This document shows positions 1 through 8,936 of a stretch of 64,000 bases of DNA, in pieces (positions within the stretch are counted from its first letter, which is position 1; each line of letters starts with the position of its first letter). The DNA is from Blasia pusilla. Its lineage: Eukaryota > Marchantiophyta > Marchantiopsida > Blasiales. Below the pieces are notes generated by a model, which saw only the letters and a program-made list of their open reading frames with translations, made no database searches and was not told the DNA's origin. Location: NCBI GenBank assembly GCA_050084515.1, contig CM114274.1, positions 3,038,001 through 3,102,000 on the forward strand, written 5' to 3'. The position numbers and the translations under genes are program-made.

Positions 1-728
1 CTCCAAGTGTCGCTCATGCTCCTCAACCGTGGGACTGAAGAAAGAATATCATCTATGTAACATTGTACAAAATCCAAGCCAGCCAGAATCCTATCCATCA
101 CTCTCTGAAACTCTGCAGGCGCGTTCTTCAACCCAAATGGTAAGAACCGCCACTGATACAAGCAATCTCTCCCGAACCGATCTATCCCCCAAAATCCTGT
201 CTTCTCCTTGTCCTCCAACCTGATAGGAAGCGATGATAGCCAAAGACGGAGATCTAAAAAGTACATCAAGATCTTTACATGCCCTACCGCATCAAAGATC
301 TCCTCAGGAGTAGGCATGGCGTACCCATCTGACCTCGTTTGTCGGTTGATAGGACGGTAATCTCCACACATCCGCCTATCCGTCTAATTGCCATACATAT
401 CCTTCTTCGCCGACATGACTATGGCACATGCATACTCTCCATGTGATAACTCCACAAGTCCTGCCTCCAACAAGTCCTGACTCCTGCTCTGAATCAAGGC
501 TCGCTCCATATCAGAATACCTGTAAGGTCGACAAAAGATCGGCGTATCACTAGCCAACTCAATCCGTATCCCGGGACCCTTCAGCGTACCCAAGTCTCTC
601 ATACTGAAGGCAAAAAAATTGACATGCCCTCTCAGAAACCTATGAACTCGCCGTCGCTCTCCTCCTATCAACTTGAGACCTATCACAGGCTCCCAAGTCT
701 CCATCGTGACCTCACTCGGAGAGGACAC
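1..728 (-). pseudogene. pol: Reverse transcriptase part of pol, copy L (5'-to-3' truncated by window edge)
   Basis: The RNA-dependent DNA polymerase domain that copies the element RNA. In minus-strand reading, the stretch 728-384 gives the RT entry region (RPYRYSDMERAL, then LLEAGLVELSHG). The frame continues across a TAG at 384-386, just after the DMYGN segment, where related elements have tryptophan. Downstream are the DLR, FLPFGLKNAPAEFQ and CYIDDIL segments, the last being the catalytic YxDD box. The RT ends at the window start, so RNase H and integrase of this copy are not visible. Copy R has the same segments at 48,300-48,941 with YMDD. At least one stop and one small frameshift make this copy non-functional. 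Confidence 0.85.
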
Positions 729-865
729 AACCTCCGGCTTTGGTTGCTATGTAGCAACCCTAGCCACCTCCGCAACAGCCACTCCACTCTGACCTCCTAC
801 ACCATGCTCCGCATCCAAAAAATGAACATGTGCTACTCTAGTCGCCTTCGCATTCTCTGCTCGAG

Positions 866-1060
866 TGACGTCCCAGGAAGTCCATGGGTGCCTATCTCTC
901 CTCGTCTCGCCCCCAGCCAATGCCTGTACATACCCTGTAGGCAATGGTCCAACTCTCCGCTCGAATAACGTCCCAGGAAGTCCATGGGTGTCTATCTCTC
1001 CTCGTCCCGCCCCCAGCCAATGCCTGTATAGACCCTCTATGCAATGGTCCAACTCGTGGA
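866..1060 (-). repeat. 101-bp tandem duplication inside pol linker, private to copy L
   Basis: Two near-identical units lie side by side (about 866-966 and 967-1,056). Each contains the run GTCCCAGGAAGTCCATGGGT and the CAATGCCTGTA segment. The aligned part of copy R (about 47,980-48,080) carries one unit only, so the duplication arose after the copies separated. It lies in the linker between the methyltransferase and reverse transcriptase domains. Confidence 0.8.
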
Positions 1061-1129
1061 TGTGATGACATGGATGACACTCGCATCCGTCTTTGCTCAG
1101 CCATACCTAGGCTGACTATCCATGTGAGA

Positions 1130-1651
1130 TAGTTGAGGTCCATTGCATGCACCAACACCTATCTCCGGGATGCCTCAGTCATACCTGGCACCGCCATAGT
1201 ACCTATAGCGAACCCCATGGCGCGCTTGCACTCATCTGTTGAAGGCTCCTCCAATGCTCGGGTCACCTCATCCCAAATCATGCCTGGCCCTCCCTGACGA
1301 AAGGCATGGGATGCTAGGAAGCTCACCAACGTAGGTAAGGCTGCCCTCAACTCCCCCACCCTATTGGCCATGGCCAACGGTGGTCTATCATCCCGTGTCA
1401 CCACCTGAGATCAACGCCCTGAGCCCAAAATAGCATCCACTTTGAGATGTGGTACTCTATGGACTCCATCGTATGCTCGACTCAATACCTTTGATGGTAT
1501 CAGGTTCGTCCACCACAGTCGTAGATGATGGGCACGTGATCCAACTCTCGCCGTATCTAATAACACATCAGGTCCCAACCAGGACCTCACCTGATACACA
1601 CTCGTCATCACACGTGCACGAGTGTCTCCCAACAACGGCACGTTCTCCAAG
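1130..1651 (-). pseudogene. C-terminal half of retroelement cytosine-C5 methyltransferase (copy L)
   Basis: This continues the domain whose first half is at 14,161-14,700 and resumes exactly at the ENV codons of motif VI. Reading minus: LENVPLLGDTRARV, then a motif VIII-like RVGSRAHHLRLWWTN (family pattern: small residues, then arginines near a hydrophobic strand), then a C-terminal block RAMGFAIGTMAVPGMTEASR that resembles the end of C5 methyltransferase catalytic domains, where a conserved GF precedes the R-x-x-LG motif. Expected role: transfer of a methyl group to cytosine in DNA. A TGA at about 1,410 interrupts the frame at a place where R reads on. The insertion of the 12.5-kb transposon destroyed this copy; the tract is readable only because the sister copy R shows its continuation. 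Confidence 0.85.
1641..1651 (+). repeat. Left target-site duplication of the Mutator-like element
   Basis: The 11-mer CGTTCTCCAAG occurs here and again at 14,150-14,160, directly flanking the inserted DNA. The uninterrupted sister copy R has one related site at about 47,387-47,397 (minus-strand view ATTCTCCAAA). Mutator-like elements typically make 8-11 bp duplications. Confidence 0.9.
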
Positions 1652-1830
1652 GGGGCTGGTATTCTGGCAGGAGAGAGTAAGAGAGGAGAGGAAGAGAGGA
1701 AGAGAGGAGAGTCTCTCTTCAAAAAAAAGGGCCAAATCCGCCTCCTCTCTTCAAAACTTTTTGACATATTTGAAATTTTTGTTTGCTTTCAAATTCATGA
1801 AATCTTTAGAAGAGAGTAGGTAGTGGTCCA
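1652..1830 (+). repeat. Left terminal inverted repeat, GA-rich
   Basis: A purine-rich run at about 1,670-1,720 is followed by TCTCTTCAAAA and T-rich DNA. The reverse complement of the right end (14,149 down to about 13,960) has the same order: GGTAAGAGGAGAGG, purine run, then GAAGAGAG with T-rich DNA. The outermost 10-20 bases match poorly, so the exact terminus is uncertain by a few bases. Confidence 0.7.
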
Positions 1831-2335
1831 CATTTGGCCCTAAAAAAACCTCCTTTTTCCTGGGGGCGAAAAAAAAGTAGACATCATAAGACCACTACAA
1901 ACATTTTTCCATCACTCTCCATGTGAGCCTAAGTTTCTTAACATTACCTGTCTCGGTCTACAAAAAGCAGTGCCCATGGGTATTTTTGTTGGAGGACCAC
2001 CCGGATGCCAACCTCTCTTTTTGCAGGGATTGTTGCCTGCATCATGGCCTCCCCTGAATTGCCCCATAACCAACTTTCTGTTGGTTATGAATGGTGTCTG
2101 CTCAAGACCAAATTTGTGAAATGTGAACACATGAGAGGATAATTGAACCAAAAGATTGTTAGCTGTTTGGAGTAAAGAGGAACTGATGTCCCTTCATTCA
2201 GATCCTAAGGCTGAGAAACCGAGAAGCTGCACCCCTCCCAACCCGTAAGAAAGCTCACCATAAGAAAGGAAAGATTTTTAGAAGTGATTTTCTTCCACCC
2301 TGCACCCACGACGATCTAACAGGTTGGGAATCTGA
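1831..2335. other. Internal transposon DNA with no recognisable gene
   Basis: Between the left terminal repeat and the first duplicated block no protein family is recognisable. A short minus-strand open frame (2,151-1,912, 79 residues) has no known motif. A plus-strand stretch near 1,975-2,035 ends in a pyrimidine tract and CAG and could be a decayed splice acceptor of a captured fragment, but nothing supports this further. Confidence 0.5.
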
Positions 2336-2760
2336 AATGGCAATCCGACAGGTAGTAGGAATCCTGCACATCTTAGACAAGAAAAGAAGCCTACAACTGG
2401 TTTGACGAATGTAGGGAACGAGCCAAACGTTAAGAAGCCCGCCACAATGCGTCGTGGTTGGTCTCACAGGAAAGAGTCCGATTACTCAAGCGGATCAACC
2501 TGTCGAATCCGGCGACTTGCCCGAAGTGGTTAAAAAGTTGTAGTGGGCAAAAAGCAAAAAGTTGCAACCCGTCGGAATCATACGGGTTGCAAAATTGTAA
2601 CTCTGAGTAGCTAAAAGAACAAAATCCACAAGTCCAACAAAATATTTCAGCAAAATTTTACAAACACCATTATGGGTTGAAAAAATCTCGTCCTTTATTA
2701 CCTCCGAAGGAACCTTGGAAATGTACAATTGACCTAGTCTATGATTTCTTCAGCCTCGTC
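2336..2760 (-). repeat. Duplicated 3'-flank block, copy 2
   Basis: This block and 3,023-3,425 are clearly related (shared runs include GTAGTAGGAATCC, AGGAAAGAGTCCGAT, TTCAGCAAAATTTTACAA). Each lies just downstream, in minus-strand sense, of an open frame with an acidic C-terminus (2,734 and 3,494). The pair therefore looks like a tandem duplication of a terminal exon with its 3' flank, unit about 690 bp. One palindrome of the element family (2,564-2,590) lies in this block; its counterpart near 3,238-3,262 is eroded. Confidence 0.75.
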
Positions 2761-3021
2761 ATCTACAAATTTACTCCTAACTCTCCTCGGTGACAGTACA
2801 AAAGGAATGTCCTGGGATACAAGTGGCTCCTCTGGCCGATTGTAGACGGGGATCGAAAATGTTGGCGAATTCGAGAGCCTTGGCCCCCCCCCTAGGTATG
2901 CCATAACGGTCCCATGCAACCTGATTTGAGTCCCACCGCCTTCTTCGGCAGTATACCTTGTACGCTCTGCAATGTGACACCCATCCAGTATGAATATGTG
3001 CTCCGTCCTTGGTAATACCAT
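2734..3021 (-). CDS. Possible second terminal exon with acidic tail, unrecognised
   Basis: A 95-residue minus-strand open frame ending FVDDEAEEIID. Its tail resembles in character the end of the ParB-methyltransferase gene (ELSDDDE at 3,494), and the two share duplicated 3' flanks. It may thus be a paralogous last exon made by tandem duplication, or the end of a separate short gene. The N-terminal part has no motif that I recognise, and a GT/AG context for an upstream acceptor is not convincing. Treat the coding status as tentative. Confidence 0.3.
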   Translation of the reverse strand: MVLPRTEHIFILDGCHIAERTRYTAEEGGGTQIRLHGTVMAYLGGGPRLSNSPTFSIPVYNRPEEPLVSQDIPFVLSPRRVRSKFVDDEAEEIID

Positions 3022-3022
3022 G

Positions 3023-3425
3023 ATGGCAATCGCACAGGTAGTAGGAATCCAACACCTCGAGAGAAGAAAAGAAGCCTCGCCTTTTACGAGTTGAGGGAAG
3101 GTGCCAAGGGAAGAAGCCCGCCAGATCGCCTCTTAAGTTGGACCAATAGGAAAGAGTCCGATCAGGCAACCTGTCGGAACCGGCGGAGTTTGTCCGGAAG
3201 TGGTAAAAGGTCTTTGTGGTCAAAAAGTGAAAAGTTGCAAGCAGGAGAAATCCGACGAGTTGCAAAATAGAAGTCCGCGGAGTACATAGACGATCACATT
3301 CGAAAAGACATAAAAAATGTTCAGCAAAATTTTACAAGCACCACCATCGTTCGAAAAAATCTTCTCCTTTATATCATCCGAAAAAAGCTCGGAACTGTAC
3401 ATTTGATCTATTCTATGAAATGTTT
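3023..3425 (-). repeat. Duplicated 3'-flank block, copy 1
   Basis: Partner of 2,336-2,760. It lies immediately after the stop codon of the ParB-methyltransferase gene in minus-strand direction, so it probably includes that gene's 3' untranslated region. Confidence 0.7.
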
Positions 3426-3493
3426 TGCCTCATCATCAAAAAACTCCCTACTCCAAACGCTGCAGTCAAGCTGGGTCGTTGAGTTCTTTGAAC

Positions 3494-4005
3494 TTACTCG
3501 TCATCGTCCGAGAGCTCTTGCAAAATTACTTTCGGCCTTGACCTCCCGATTTTCGGAATCGTTGGAAGTGACGATGGAGTCACAACCAATGGTGGGTCTG
3601 GAATGGAGCTCTCGGCTTCGGTGGAGAGTTGTACGCCCCAACGAGCCTTTCGTATTCTGCCTTTGCCTCCTTGCAAAGGTCAAACAGTTCCTACCTTCCC
3701 TCGAGGCAGAGAATGTTCCTGCCACTCTGCGAGGCGCCTCTGATACTTGCCCCTGAAAGTCCCACTAAGTCGAACACCAAGTCACGCGGCCTTGAGCAGA
3801 GCTCGATGAGCGTTTGCATCAAGGTTGGCGATTTTTCCCTTCCTCCTTGAAGTGGGGTACTGTCTTGCATGTAAATTCCCGGGGGGGAATTGTACAAACT
3901 ATCTAAGCTGTACCCATCTGAGCATGGATCCACAGGATCCTGGATCTTGAACACCTGGAAATTGTGCTCGGGCCGAACGAAGTAGTACACGTAGGAGTGG
4001 TCCAT
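3494..4005 (-). pseudogene. Exon 4: AdoMet-binding (motif X/I) end of the DNA methyltransferase
   Basis: It begins MDHSYVYYFVRP directly after an excellent acceptor (polypyrimidine, then ACAG at 4,007-4,006), and phase 0 matches the preceding exon. The key segment is LMQTLIELCSRPRDLVFD, then LVGLSGASIRGA, then GRNILCLEG. This is the typical arrangement of beta-class N6/N4 DNA methyltransferases: a helix before the pocket, the DPFxGSGTT loop (here DLVGLSGAS) and the GR...IE strand (here GR...LE). The proline to leucine change in the loop and the TAG at 3,691-3,693 are decay. After a small frameshift the frame ends with an acidic tail (ELSDDDE) at 3,494. The fold assignment is by motif reading only. 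Confidence 0.75.
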
Positions 4006-4084
4006 CTGTAAAGAAGCACGTTGGAAACAATGTCAGCAACTAAAGAAGTCGGCTTGAGAACTTTTTCAATTACTAACTTTGGAT

Positions 4085-4485
4085 CAACCTGTCGGAGTCC
4101 GACGGGTTGTTTTGTCCCGGACCAACCAGTCGCCTTCCGACGGGTTGGTCAGGGACTAAAAAAAACCCGTCGGGCTCTTCGTTGTTTTTGTCCGTGAGCA
4201 ACCCGTCGGAAGGCGACGGGTTGCTGGCCTAGAGCAGCCCATGCTTGGTTGAGAGCAACCCGTCGCTATCAGACGGGTTGCAGCTTTCCGGAAACACAGG
4301 GAAAAACCAAAAGCAACTGCAACCCGTCGGGTTTCGACGGGTTGCAGGTACACCACGGTTTTCCCTTATATGTGGGAAAGATGCAACCCGTCGGTTTCCG
4401 ATGGGTTGCTCTCAGCCGAACATGGGCTGCTCTAAGCCAGCAACCCGTCGCCTTCCGACGGGTTGCTCACGGACAAAAAAAACGG
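4085..4485. repeat. Palindrome array A, folded into a nested 300-bp inverted repeat, in intron 3
   Basis: Seven palindromes of the CAACCCGTCGG...CCGACGGGTTG family start at 4,085, 4,121, 4,198, 4,255, 4,319, 4,383 and 4,440. From about 4,180 to 4,485 the spacers are also inverted around a centre at about 4,332. The left spacer GGCCTAGAGCAGCCCATG matches the complement of the right spacer, as do GTCCGTGA and the TTTCC/GGGAAA segments. The array sits wholly inside intron 3 of the methyltransferase gene (4,558-4,006). Confidence 0.9.
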
Positions 4486-4558
4486 AGATTAACACTCATT
4501 GAGCCTTACCCAAATTTGGAAATATATTTGAGATTATACTACAGGAATTGAGCCTTAC

Positions 4559-6585
4559 CCGAATCTGACTCGTCGCGGATCGGAGTGGGTACTCGTTTTT
4601 TATGATCCACGATTGCGCCGTCCTCCACTTTAGCGACCTCTTCACGCATTGTAGGTTGAAGAGCTCGTCCTCGCTCCCTCCAGTCAACACCAAGAAGCAG
4701 CCCCTGTCACTCAGATAGGCGTCTGCAAAGGAGAACAATAGCGCGATTTGGTCATAAGAGAGCGGCACATTCCACTCAGGTACCCCGTTCGACGGATTCT
4801 CGCCCCACAGTCGCAACCCCGAGGGCAGATCAGCGATCAAGAGATCCAACGCAACCTCTTCGACCACTCCATTCACCGTCCAGGCAGCGTGCCCGTTTCG
4901 TTGGAGCTACCGTCCCAGCGTTTTCAATTTATCGATGGCTGGTGTCGACGCTTGAGAACTGAAGCTTTTCAGCTCATCCAGTAAAGGAGTGAACTGAAGG
5001 AGAACGCTTGTCCGGGTCGTTGTTTGTCTGTGTCTTCCCAAGGATGATGGATTGTATTCTCCTTGGGATAACCTTGGCACCTCTCGCTTCCGCTTCTCCC
5101 GAGTCTGCGGACGGCTTGTCGGGGTCTCTATGACCTCAGACTCTGGTGGGGTTTTTTTCGCCGAGGACCTGGTCCGACCCTCTCTCCCCGCTCGCCCGGA
5201 CGATTCCGCCTCTGGCCTTGAATCTTCAGCCTCTCTTTGGGAAGACTCGGCCTTGGAATTTTTCCCTCCCCTTGCCTTGCCTTTGAGATCCGCTGTGGAT
5301 TTGTCTTTGGCTGTGCGGACCTTGGAAGCCAACTCAAGTGTCTCGTGGGCTTGCTCTTCCGCATCTCCTCCTCCGAAGTCTTCAGGCTGCACAAAATTGG
5401 GGATGTTGTCTTGTCCTGAGGCCACTGCATCATGAAGCACTCGTAAATCCTTATCGGTGATGTCTTCAGGGTCGTTGAAGTCAAGCCAAATGGGGCAATT
5501 CTCCACCTCCCAATCAGACATGTGCTGCCCCATCTCCATGTCGTACATGGAGAATGTCTCTCCATCACGCGGCGAAGCCCACAATTTCAAGGCTGCCGAT
5601 AATTTTCCCAAGGTACCTGCATTCTTACATTGGACGAGGTACCTGAAGACCATCCGTTGAGCAACTTTTACTCGAACTGAATCGGCCGTCTGCTCCTGTA
5701 GATCTCGCTTCTTCTTTGCTCGATCCCGTTTGTTCCCCTCGATTTCTTCGTCAAGCTCTGCCTGAGGGAGGACGCAAACCTTGAACATTGTCTTGAATCC
5801 TGGGTTTTTTATTGGCTTGTCCCGGATGTCATCGAGCCAAACTTCGGAATCTACAGAACTTTTCAGGTTTGCTTCGTCCGGAATGGACTCTAATCTTTTG
5901 AGCTCCGCTTGCAGATCTTCCAGCACGGACTTCTTGATAACCCGCAACGCGTCCTAGAATGACCATTTGCGTAGCCAGTGGGAGATCACTGGATCGGACA
6001 CACCCGGAGGATGGTGTGCCGCCCTCTTCTGGGCCTCTGTGCCCTCGAGACTGATTTTCATCAGTCGGATCCTCCTAAACTCGCTTATGCCGGACAACGC
6101 AAACCAATGCACGCGATCCAGGGACACTTTCTCCCCAATCCAACCTTGCGGATCTTCATCCCTTTTCCGCTGGCGCTTGATGATCGCCTTCAGCTCCTTG
6201 TAGAACTCCGGACCAAGTTCGGGGTTGAGAATGCTGATGTATCCTTGCATCTTGCTCGCCGTGTATTTCGTGGCTGCAGATACTGCAGCTTGGATGAATT
6301 CGGCGGCGCTCAGACCAGATAATTTCTCCTCCGCTCCGGCTCGGTGTAGCGCTCTTCTTCGCGGCCTGTATCTTCGACCAGCAAAGGATGGTTACGGCTG
6401 CATCTTGGGAAATAAACTTATTTGCCCAAGTTTTCTTTTTTATCTGAGCACCCTTCGCAAGCATCTAATTTACAAGGGAGTCGCCCAAGAACCCCTTGTA
6501 CTCTCCCGGGTGCCTCGTAAGCACCTTCTTCACCCGATCGGAGTCCTGGATCCAGTGGTGGGTGACATTCCCCTCCGATACAATC
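4559..6585 (-). pseudogene. Exon 3: linker region and methyltransferase motif IV
   Basis: This is the largest exon, about 675 codons. Its first part (6,585-6,400) follows the ParB-like exon in frame: VSEGNVTHHWIQDSDRV, then a TAG at 6,465-6,467 and MLAKGAQIKKKTWANKF. After a one-base shift near 6,330 comes LSGLSAAEFIQAAVSAA, then FYKELKAIIKRQRKR and a TAG at 5,954. The middle (5,947-4,910) is a long hydrophilic region with Ser/Arg/Glu-rich stretches and QTREKRKREVP-like nuclear-localisation character. After the TAG at 4,907 the frame continues into a Rossmann-like strand (ALDLLIADLPSGL), then SYDQIALLFSFADAYL and GCFLVLTGG. That is the pattern of motif IV (usually DPPY/W) followed by the motif V-VI helix and strand of DNA methyltransferases. 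Confidence 0.7.
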
Positions 6586-7335
6586 CTGCACATCCAAACT
6601 CAACCCGTCAGAAAATTACATGGGTTCCTACAACCCGTCGATCTGCCTGGTCGTCACAGCTCAAGGTCGGATTCTAGGAACGAGCTAAATGATGCAACCC
6701 GTTGGAGTCCGACGGATTGCATTCAGATTTGCTAATGCCTGGTTTCAACCCGTCGGACTCCGACGGGTTGTGCAATTGAACATACTAACGTGAACATAGC
6801 AACCCGTTGGAGTCCGACAGGTTGCGCAATTGAATGGAAACTTGCAATTTGACGCGAAATTTGCTAAACCAACTTCCGAATGCAACCCGTCGGACTCCGA
6901 CGAGTTGATTTCGGTCAAAAACAATTTCGAGTCAAGCAACCCGTCGGACACCGACGGGTTGCTTTGGGAAAAAAACATACTAAACCTGCGGTCAGTCGAA
7001 CAACTCGTCCGAGTCCGACGAGTTGCTTTCTTCAAAAAACATCTTGAAAAGGCGGCGAGTCGAGCAACCCGTCGGACTCCGACGGTTTGCTTTGGGCCAA
7101 AAACTTATTAAATCTGTGGTCAGTCGAACAACTTGTCGGACTCCGACAAGTTGCATTCTTCAAAAAACATCATGAAAAAGCGTCGAGTTGAGCAACTAGT
7201 CGGAGTCCGACGAGTTGCTTTCGGCAAAAAAAAACCTAACCCATTCATCAATTGAGCAACTCGACGGAGTCCGACGAGTTGCGTTTGGCCAAAAGCATCC
7301 CAACAACAGTCCCGACCCAGCAAGAAGATACTCAC
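6586..7335. repeat. Palindrome array B, ten units, filling intron 2
   Basis: Ten 25-27-bp palindromes start at 6,694, 6,746, 6,799, 6,882, 6,936, 7,001, 7,063, 7,129, 7,192 and 7,256, at 52-83 bp spacing and mostly 54-66. Degenerate half copies occur at 6,600-6,650. From about 6,960 on, two spacer types alternate (one with CTGCGGTCAGTCGA, one with TTCTTCAAAAAACATC), so the array is built of dimers about 128 bp long. It lies entirely between the splice donor at 7,335 and the acceptor at 6,586. Confidence 0.92.
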
Positions 7336-7811
7336 GTGTTCATGATGCATTGCCATCGCCACCGTCGCCATCTTCACCGATGAGGGAATGGATGAAGGAC
7401 CACTGCCTTCACGCAAAAATGTGCCTCCAAGGAGTTGGGCCGCTCCTCTGCAAACTTGGTCCACGCCATGAACCTGTGATTTCCATCCCAGATGAAGAAA
7501 TACAGATTCCTCATCGAGCTGAATTCCGTGCCCTCTACTTGCCTTCTGAAATCCTAGTCTCTCATCCTCCAGAATGTGTCGAGCTTATCCAAGTCCTCCT
7601 CCGTAACCAGGGCTTGGGTTCCATGCTCGTCGTAAGGCTGAACATAGAAGGGACGAAAGCTGTGGACGTAGGATGCTGTCGCCGCCGATTGTTTAAGCTT
7701 CGCGATGTCCTCGTTGGACTGAATTTCGCGGACGTATTCCATTGTCCGCAATCGGCAGAGTGGAATCCTCGGGGCGTTGTGGCCCTCCATCAGTGCCATC
7801 TGCTTTACCAC
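7336..7811 (-). pseudogene. Exon 2: ParB/sulfiredoxin-like domain
   Basis: It starts VVKQMALMEGHNAPRI after a CTGATAG acceptor in phase 0. The stretch IPLCRLRTMEYVREIQ, then FRPFYVQPYDEHGTQ, resembles the start of ParB-like domains, where a short beta strand is followed by a request-like Pi/V-Q-P segment. Downstream, LYFFIWDGNHRFMAWTKF carries the diagnostic GNHR box (GxHR in ParB and sulfiredoxin), and AHFCVKAVVLHPF gives the final strand. In this superfamily the motif binds nucleotide (CTP or ATP) or acts as a nuclease. Lesions are a TAG at 7,554-7,556 and a TGA at 7,374-7,376. The superfamily call rests on the GNHR box and strand order alone and needs a profile search. Confidence 0.6.
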
Positions 7812-7901
7812 CTATCAGAACCGGGACAAGATCAATAAGCTACACTAAATTCCCAATGAATTGCAATTCACATAATTCAAAAAACCCAGATCCTCTCTTA
7901 C

Positions 7902-8532
7902 CCGCTCGAAAATTGGGTCGGTTTCTTGACCAACCAACTTGTCTGAGACAGAAGCTGGCAAATCGACTGGGAATTCGTCAATCCGATAGAGGTCGATGTC
8001 TTCCGCCGGGCTTAGAGACAAGAATGACCGCTCTCCGGCTTCTTCGGCAATGTCCACCATCTCCACGCTGGCGGTCCTCATGACCTCATCGTCCGTGATT
8101 TGAACTTCTGGCGTTTCCGCTATGTTGATTGTGTCCCCGGACTTCATCGGGGACATTTCCCGCATCTCAACACTTTTGGTTGGACGGGCAGGGCTATCGT
8201 CAATGGCTATCGCTTTTTCCCTCCTCGCTTTAGCCAATTCTGCTCTCCTCACCGACGCGTCCAGACGCTTCTTTTCTCTCTTTTCGTCGGCGATCCTTTT
8301 CTTCAAGGCCTGCGACGTCTCAGCCTCTGCGTTCTGTTTATCGAGCGCCTCTTGAACACGTCTCGCAAGAAGCTCCTGGTTGTGCATCTCCGCTTCCCTT
8401 TCCCGCTCCTCGATTTCCTGCTGCCTAATTTCATTCGCCGAACGAGGCCCTGGGAGATGCTGACGCAGGAGTCCTAATTGACTTCGGAGTGAAGCTCCCA
8501 GACTTGTTGGCTTGTGATTTTTTCCTCGTCAT
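7902..8532 (-). pseudogene. Exon 1: charged coiled-coil N-terminus
   Basis: The ATG at 8,532-8,530 begins MTRKKSQANKSGSF, a basic start. After a one-base shift near 8,430 the frame gives an Arg/Glu-rich heptad-like region (EIRQQEIEERERE, then ELLARRVQEALDKQ and KRIADEKREKKRL), expected to form a coiled coil. A Ser/Asp/Glu-rich acidic segment then leads to SDKLVGQETDPIFER at the GTAAGAG donor. An alternative upstream start is possible, because an open frame continues to about 8,772 across one TAG at 8,557-8,559. No catalytic motif is present in this exon. Confidence 0.6.
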
Positions 8533-8639
8533 TTTTTCCAGAAATGCCTCCACCTATGTCCACGATGAATTGAATGATCGGTCGCCTTGCTGATGTTGAG
8601 ATGAGTCGCCTTGATGGGTAGCTCGAATCGTCTCGCGAT

Positions 8640-8726
8640 CGTTCAGTCGAACCGTCTCGCTCTTGTTCGGTCGAACCGTCTCGCTCTCGTTCGGTCGAAC
8701 CGTCTCGCTCTCGTTCCCTCGTATCG
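8640..8726. repeat. 30-bp tandem repeats upstream of the ParB-methyltransferase gene
   Basis: Three to four imperfect units of period 30 with the core GGTCGAACCGTCTCGCTC. They lie about 110-190 bp upstream of the proposed ATG, in the leader or promoter. The unit contains a short inverted repeat (GGTCGAACC). Confidence 0.85.
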
Positions 8727-8936
8727 ACTCGCGATGACTCGTCGTGTGAAACGCCCTTGGTATATCGATCATTTTTCGCCGCGGAGAGAGAGGAATGGAG
8801 ATCGCGAAATGAGAAACCGGAAATGAGCGATTTCTGCCCTATTTATACTTTTCTAGCCGTTGGGCTGACCGTTGGGTCCCGTCGTCCTTTCGACGGCGAC
8901 GTGACGGAGGTTACGGAAGTCCGGAGGTGGAAAATG

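Larger units (their letters stand above)
3494..8532 (-). pseudogene. ParB-like domain fused to beta-class DNA methyltransferase, four exons, decayed
   Basis: Exon model on the minus strand: 8,532-7,902; 7,811-7,336; 6,585-4,559; 4,005-3,494. Introns are 7,901-7,812 (GTAAGAG donor), 7,335-6,586 (GTGAGTAT donor, TGTGCAG acceptor) and 4,558-4,006 (GTAAGG donor, TTTACAG acceptor), and all three junctions keep phase. The product would be about 1,200 residues: a charged N-terminal coiled region, a ParB/sulfiredoxin-like nucleotide-binding motif (WDGNHRFMAW), a long linker, then methyltransferase motif IV (ADLPSGL) followed by the AdoMet-binding motif X/I block (LVFDLVGLSGAS). The order IV before I marks the beta class, which methylates adenine-N6 or cytosine-N4. 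Lesions are in-frame TAG at 7,554, 6,465, 5,954, 4,907 and 3,691, TGA at 7,374, and frameshifts near 8,430, 6,330 and 3,600. The catalytic DPPY-type motif reads DLPS, so this copy is dead. ParB plus methylase fusions are known from bacteria and phages; I know of none named in plants. Confidence 0.75.

Noticed and set aside
6694-7282. CRISPR-like repeat-spacer array
   Set aside because: The repeats are palindromes with variable arms, the spacers are themselves repeated in alternation, there are no cas genes, and the array lies in an intron of a eukaryotic transposon gene.
8554-8772. Ser/Glu/Thr-repeat protein on the minus strand
   Set aside because: Its periodicity comes from the 30-bp DNA repeat. 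It lies in the leader of the ParB-methyltransferase gene and ends at a TAG before the better start.
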